A DNA stretch of 64,000 nt, from NCBI RefSeq assembly GCF_029892155.1, contig NZ_JARZAG010000018.1:62001-126000 (forward strand), in the 5' to 3' direction. Positions 62,272-64,000 of the stretch are shown here, piece after piece. Within the stretch, counting starts at the first letter, position 1; the number at the start of each line of letters is the position of its first letter. Position numbers and translations under genes: made by a program. The notes below the pieces were generated by a model. That model worked only from the letters and a program-made list of their open reading frames with translations. It searched no databases and had not been told where the DNA came from. The DNA comes from Kitasatospora sp. GAS204B. GTDB lineage: Bacteria; Actinomycetota; Actinomycetes; Streptomycetales; Streptomycetaceae.

Positions 62272-63532
62272 ATGACCCAGCACGCAGCGGACCGGGTCGT
62301 GCTCGACCCGCAGGCCGCCGACCGCCCGGCCGAACGCCGCCGGCTGCTCGCCGCGGGCCCTGTCGCGCCGGTGGAGCTGCCCGGTCGGATCCACGCCTGG
62401 GCGGTCACCCGGCAGGAGGTGGCCAGAACCGTCCTGACCGACCCTCGGTTCGTGAAGGACGTCAACCAGTGGGGCGCCTGGCAGCGCGGGGAGGTCCCCA
62501 CCGGCTGGTCGCTGACCGCGGCGGTGAACCCCACCCGCAGCATGGTGACGGTCGACGGCGCCGACCACCGACGGCTGCGGAGCCTGACGTCCGCCGCGCT
62601 CACCGCGCGCCGGGTCGAACAGCTGCGGCCCAGGATCCAGGAGATCACCCGCGAGTTGCTCGACCGCCTCGCCCACCACGACGGCGTGACGGTCGGCCAA
62701 GCGGTCGACCTGAAGCGGACCTTCGCGTTTCCGCTGCCGATGAGCGTCATCGGCGACCTGTTCGGCGTCGACCCGGGACAGCACCGCGCCCTGCGACAGC
62801 TCTACGACTCGCTGTTCGACAGCACCACCGCCCCAGCCGAGGTGCTGGCCACCATCAGCGCGCTGCGCGACCTCTTCGGCGAGATCATCGCGTCCAAGCG
62901 CCGGGCGCCGGGCGCCGGGCGACGACCTCACCAGTGCGCTGATCGCCGCGAGCGAGCAGGGCGACCGGCTCACCGAGGAGGAGTTGCTCGGGACCCTCAG
63001 CGTCATCGTCGCCGCCGGTCACGAGACCACGGTGAACCTGATCGTCAACGCCGTCCGCGCCTTGTGCGCCAACCCCGGTCAACTCGCGCTGGTCCTGGCC
63101 GGCACGCACAGCTGGGAGGACGTCGTCGAGGAGACCCTGCACTGGGCCTCGCCGGTCAACAACTTCCTGTTCCGCTACGCCACCGAGGACATCGACGTCG
63201 CCGGCACGCTGGTCCGCCAGGGCGAGCCCGTGTTGATGGCCTACGGCGCCATGGGCCACGACCCCGGGCAGCACGGCCCCGACGCGGACCGCTTCGACCT
63301 CACCCGGGGTACCGGCCGCCACCTGTCCTTCGGCCACGGGCCGCACATCTGCCCGGGCGCCCAACTGGCCCGTCTCGAGGCACGGATCGCGCTGGGTGCC
63401 CTCTTCGAGCGCTTCCCCGCGCTCACGCTCGCCGTGCCCGAGGAGGAGCTGGTGCCCTATCCGGCGATCGCGCTGAACAGCCTGCGCTCGCTGCCCGTCC
63501 GCCTCTGGCCGCGACGTGCTGCCCAGCAGTAA
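62272..63532 (+). pseudogene. Cytochrome P450, frameshifted by a 7-bp tandem duplication
   Basis: Heme monooxygenase, probably a tailoring enzyme given its position after the NRPS. The first frame (ATG 62272, GGAGG at 62261-62265) runs properly to residue ~213 (SKRRAPG) and then loses P450 character. The rest lies in another frame: I-helix VIVAAGHETT, FRYATEDIDVAG, and the heme loop FGHGPHICPGAQLARLEA with the Cys at 63350. Between them GCCGGGC is present three times (62900-62920). With two copies the frame is restored (K-R-R-A-P-G-D-D-L-T) and gives 417 residues, a normal length. The ExxR motif reads EETLHW, with His for Arg, as in some unusual actinomycete P450s. Confidence 0.88.
62900..62920. 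repeat. Three 7-bp repeats causing the P450 frameshift
   Basis: GCCGGGC at 62900, 62907 and 62914. Removal of any one unit joins the two P450 reading frames exactly. Confidence 0.92.
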
Positions 63533-63714
63533 CCGTGCGGGGAGTCGCCGGCGATCTGGCGGCTCGACGTTCTGGCTCTCGCAGGCTGCGCGGCCGGACG
63601 GTGTCGTACTGGCGCGAGTGGCGCATGGGCCTGCCGGCGTGGGCCCGGCGGAGAGGCAGACGGCAGTGACGGACGCGGTGACGTGGCTGATGGCGGGGAC
63701 TGGACAGGGTGACA

Positions 63715-63762
63715 GGGCTCCCGTGGCGGACCATGGCACGAGCTCGGACGATTCGGGAGCCC
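63715..63762. terminator. Weak hairpin between P450 and the HTH gene
   Basis: GGGCTCCCG (63715-63723) can pair with CGGGAGCCC (63754-63762) across a 30-base loop. The stretch 63533-63778 has no supported gene. It may terminate the P450 message, but the loop is long. Confidence 0.35.
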
Positions 63763-63778
63763 GTCGTGATCGCCGGCT

Positions 63779-63979
63779 TCAGGCTGCGTCGGCGAGGATC
63801 TGGTGGACGGTGTCGATGTCGACGCCGGTCCTGCTGCGGATCCGCTCCGCTGTCCAGCCGCGGCGATGCGCCCGTAGGACTGCGTCGGCAGCTCCTTGCC
63901 CGGTGGCCTTGTAGTGGCGGATCGCGGCCATGAGTTCGGTCGTCTCGCGGTTCTGCGCGGTGTCGATGGCGCGGTTCAT
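63779..63979 (-). CDS. Small helix-turn-helix protein, possibly incomplete at the window edge (66 aa)
   Basis: Short basic protein with a predicted helix-turn-helix: AVLRAHRRGWTAERIRSRTGVDIDTVHQILADA reads as helix, turn (GWTAERI), recognition helix. It may be a DNA-binding regulator or a fragment of one. The frame stays open upstream of the ATG at 63979 to the end of the window, so the true start could lie outside. It converges on the P450. Whether it belongs to the peptide cluster is unknown. Confidence 0.55.
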   Translation of the reverse strand: MNRAIDTAQNRETTELMAAIRHYKATGQGAADAVLRAHRRGWTAERIRSRTGVDIDTVHQILADAA

Positions 63980-64000
63980 GGCGGCGAACCGCGCGCTGAT

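Overview
High-GC actinomycete DNA, most like Streptomyces, Kitasatospora or a close relative. Pointers are uniformly GC-biased third codon positions, a mycothiol-dependent maleylpyruvate isomerase-type enzyme, a roadblock/LC7 operon with one rare TTA codon, and an MbtH/NRPS/dihydroxyphenylglycine locus. I see no rRNA, tRNA or CRISPR.

Left part (1-17,455) is a mixed accessory region: alpha/beta hydrolase, a repeat-containing protein, APH-like kinase, secreted GH89 alpha-N-acetylglucosaminidase, methyltransferase, YhgE/DUF3533 membrane protein, Nudix hydrolase divergent from a MarR regulator (with an array of 13-bp repeats between them), an isochorismatase-fold protein lacking the usual Cys, an IS5-type transposase remnant, a DinB-like mycothiol enzyme, a fused double hydrolase, a roadblock operon of four genes, a DUF6011 protein, a GNAT enzyme that looks frameshifted, and a small secreted peptide.

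Centre and right (17,471-63,532) form a nonribosomal peptide cluster. A minus-strand operon encodes MbtH, a cysteate-synthase-like PLP enzyme and a cysteine dioxygenase. Divergent from it, behind a promoter with an embedded perfect palindrome, lies the dihydroxyphenylglycine (Dpg) pathway: an HpgT-type aminotransferase carrying an in-frame amber codon, then dpgA, dpgB, dpgC and dpgD. Two giant NRPS genes follow (7343 and 4468 residues; 11 modules plus a thioesterase). Reading pocket residues by eye gives Ser-Gly-Gly-Ser-X-(Asp or cysteate)-Dpg-Val-(Asp or cysteate)-X-Val. Four dual condensation/epimerization domains imply D residues at positions 1, 6, 9 and 10. The first module has an N-terminal C domain, so the peptide is probably N-acylated.

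Main idea: the cysteine dioxygenase/cysteate synthase pair supplies L-cysteic acid (a sulfonate analogue of aspartate), and modules 6 and 9, which have an enlarged Asp-like pocket, may load it. I do not recognise the product as a known compound. A cytochrome P450 gene after the NRPS is broken by one extra copy of a 7-bp tandem repeat; removing one copy restores a full-length frame. No pathway regulator, exporter or acyl donor of the cluster is visible here, so parts may lie outside the window or elsewhere in the genome.
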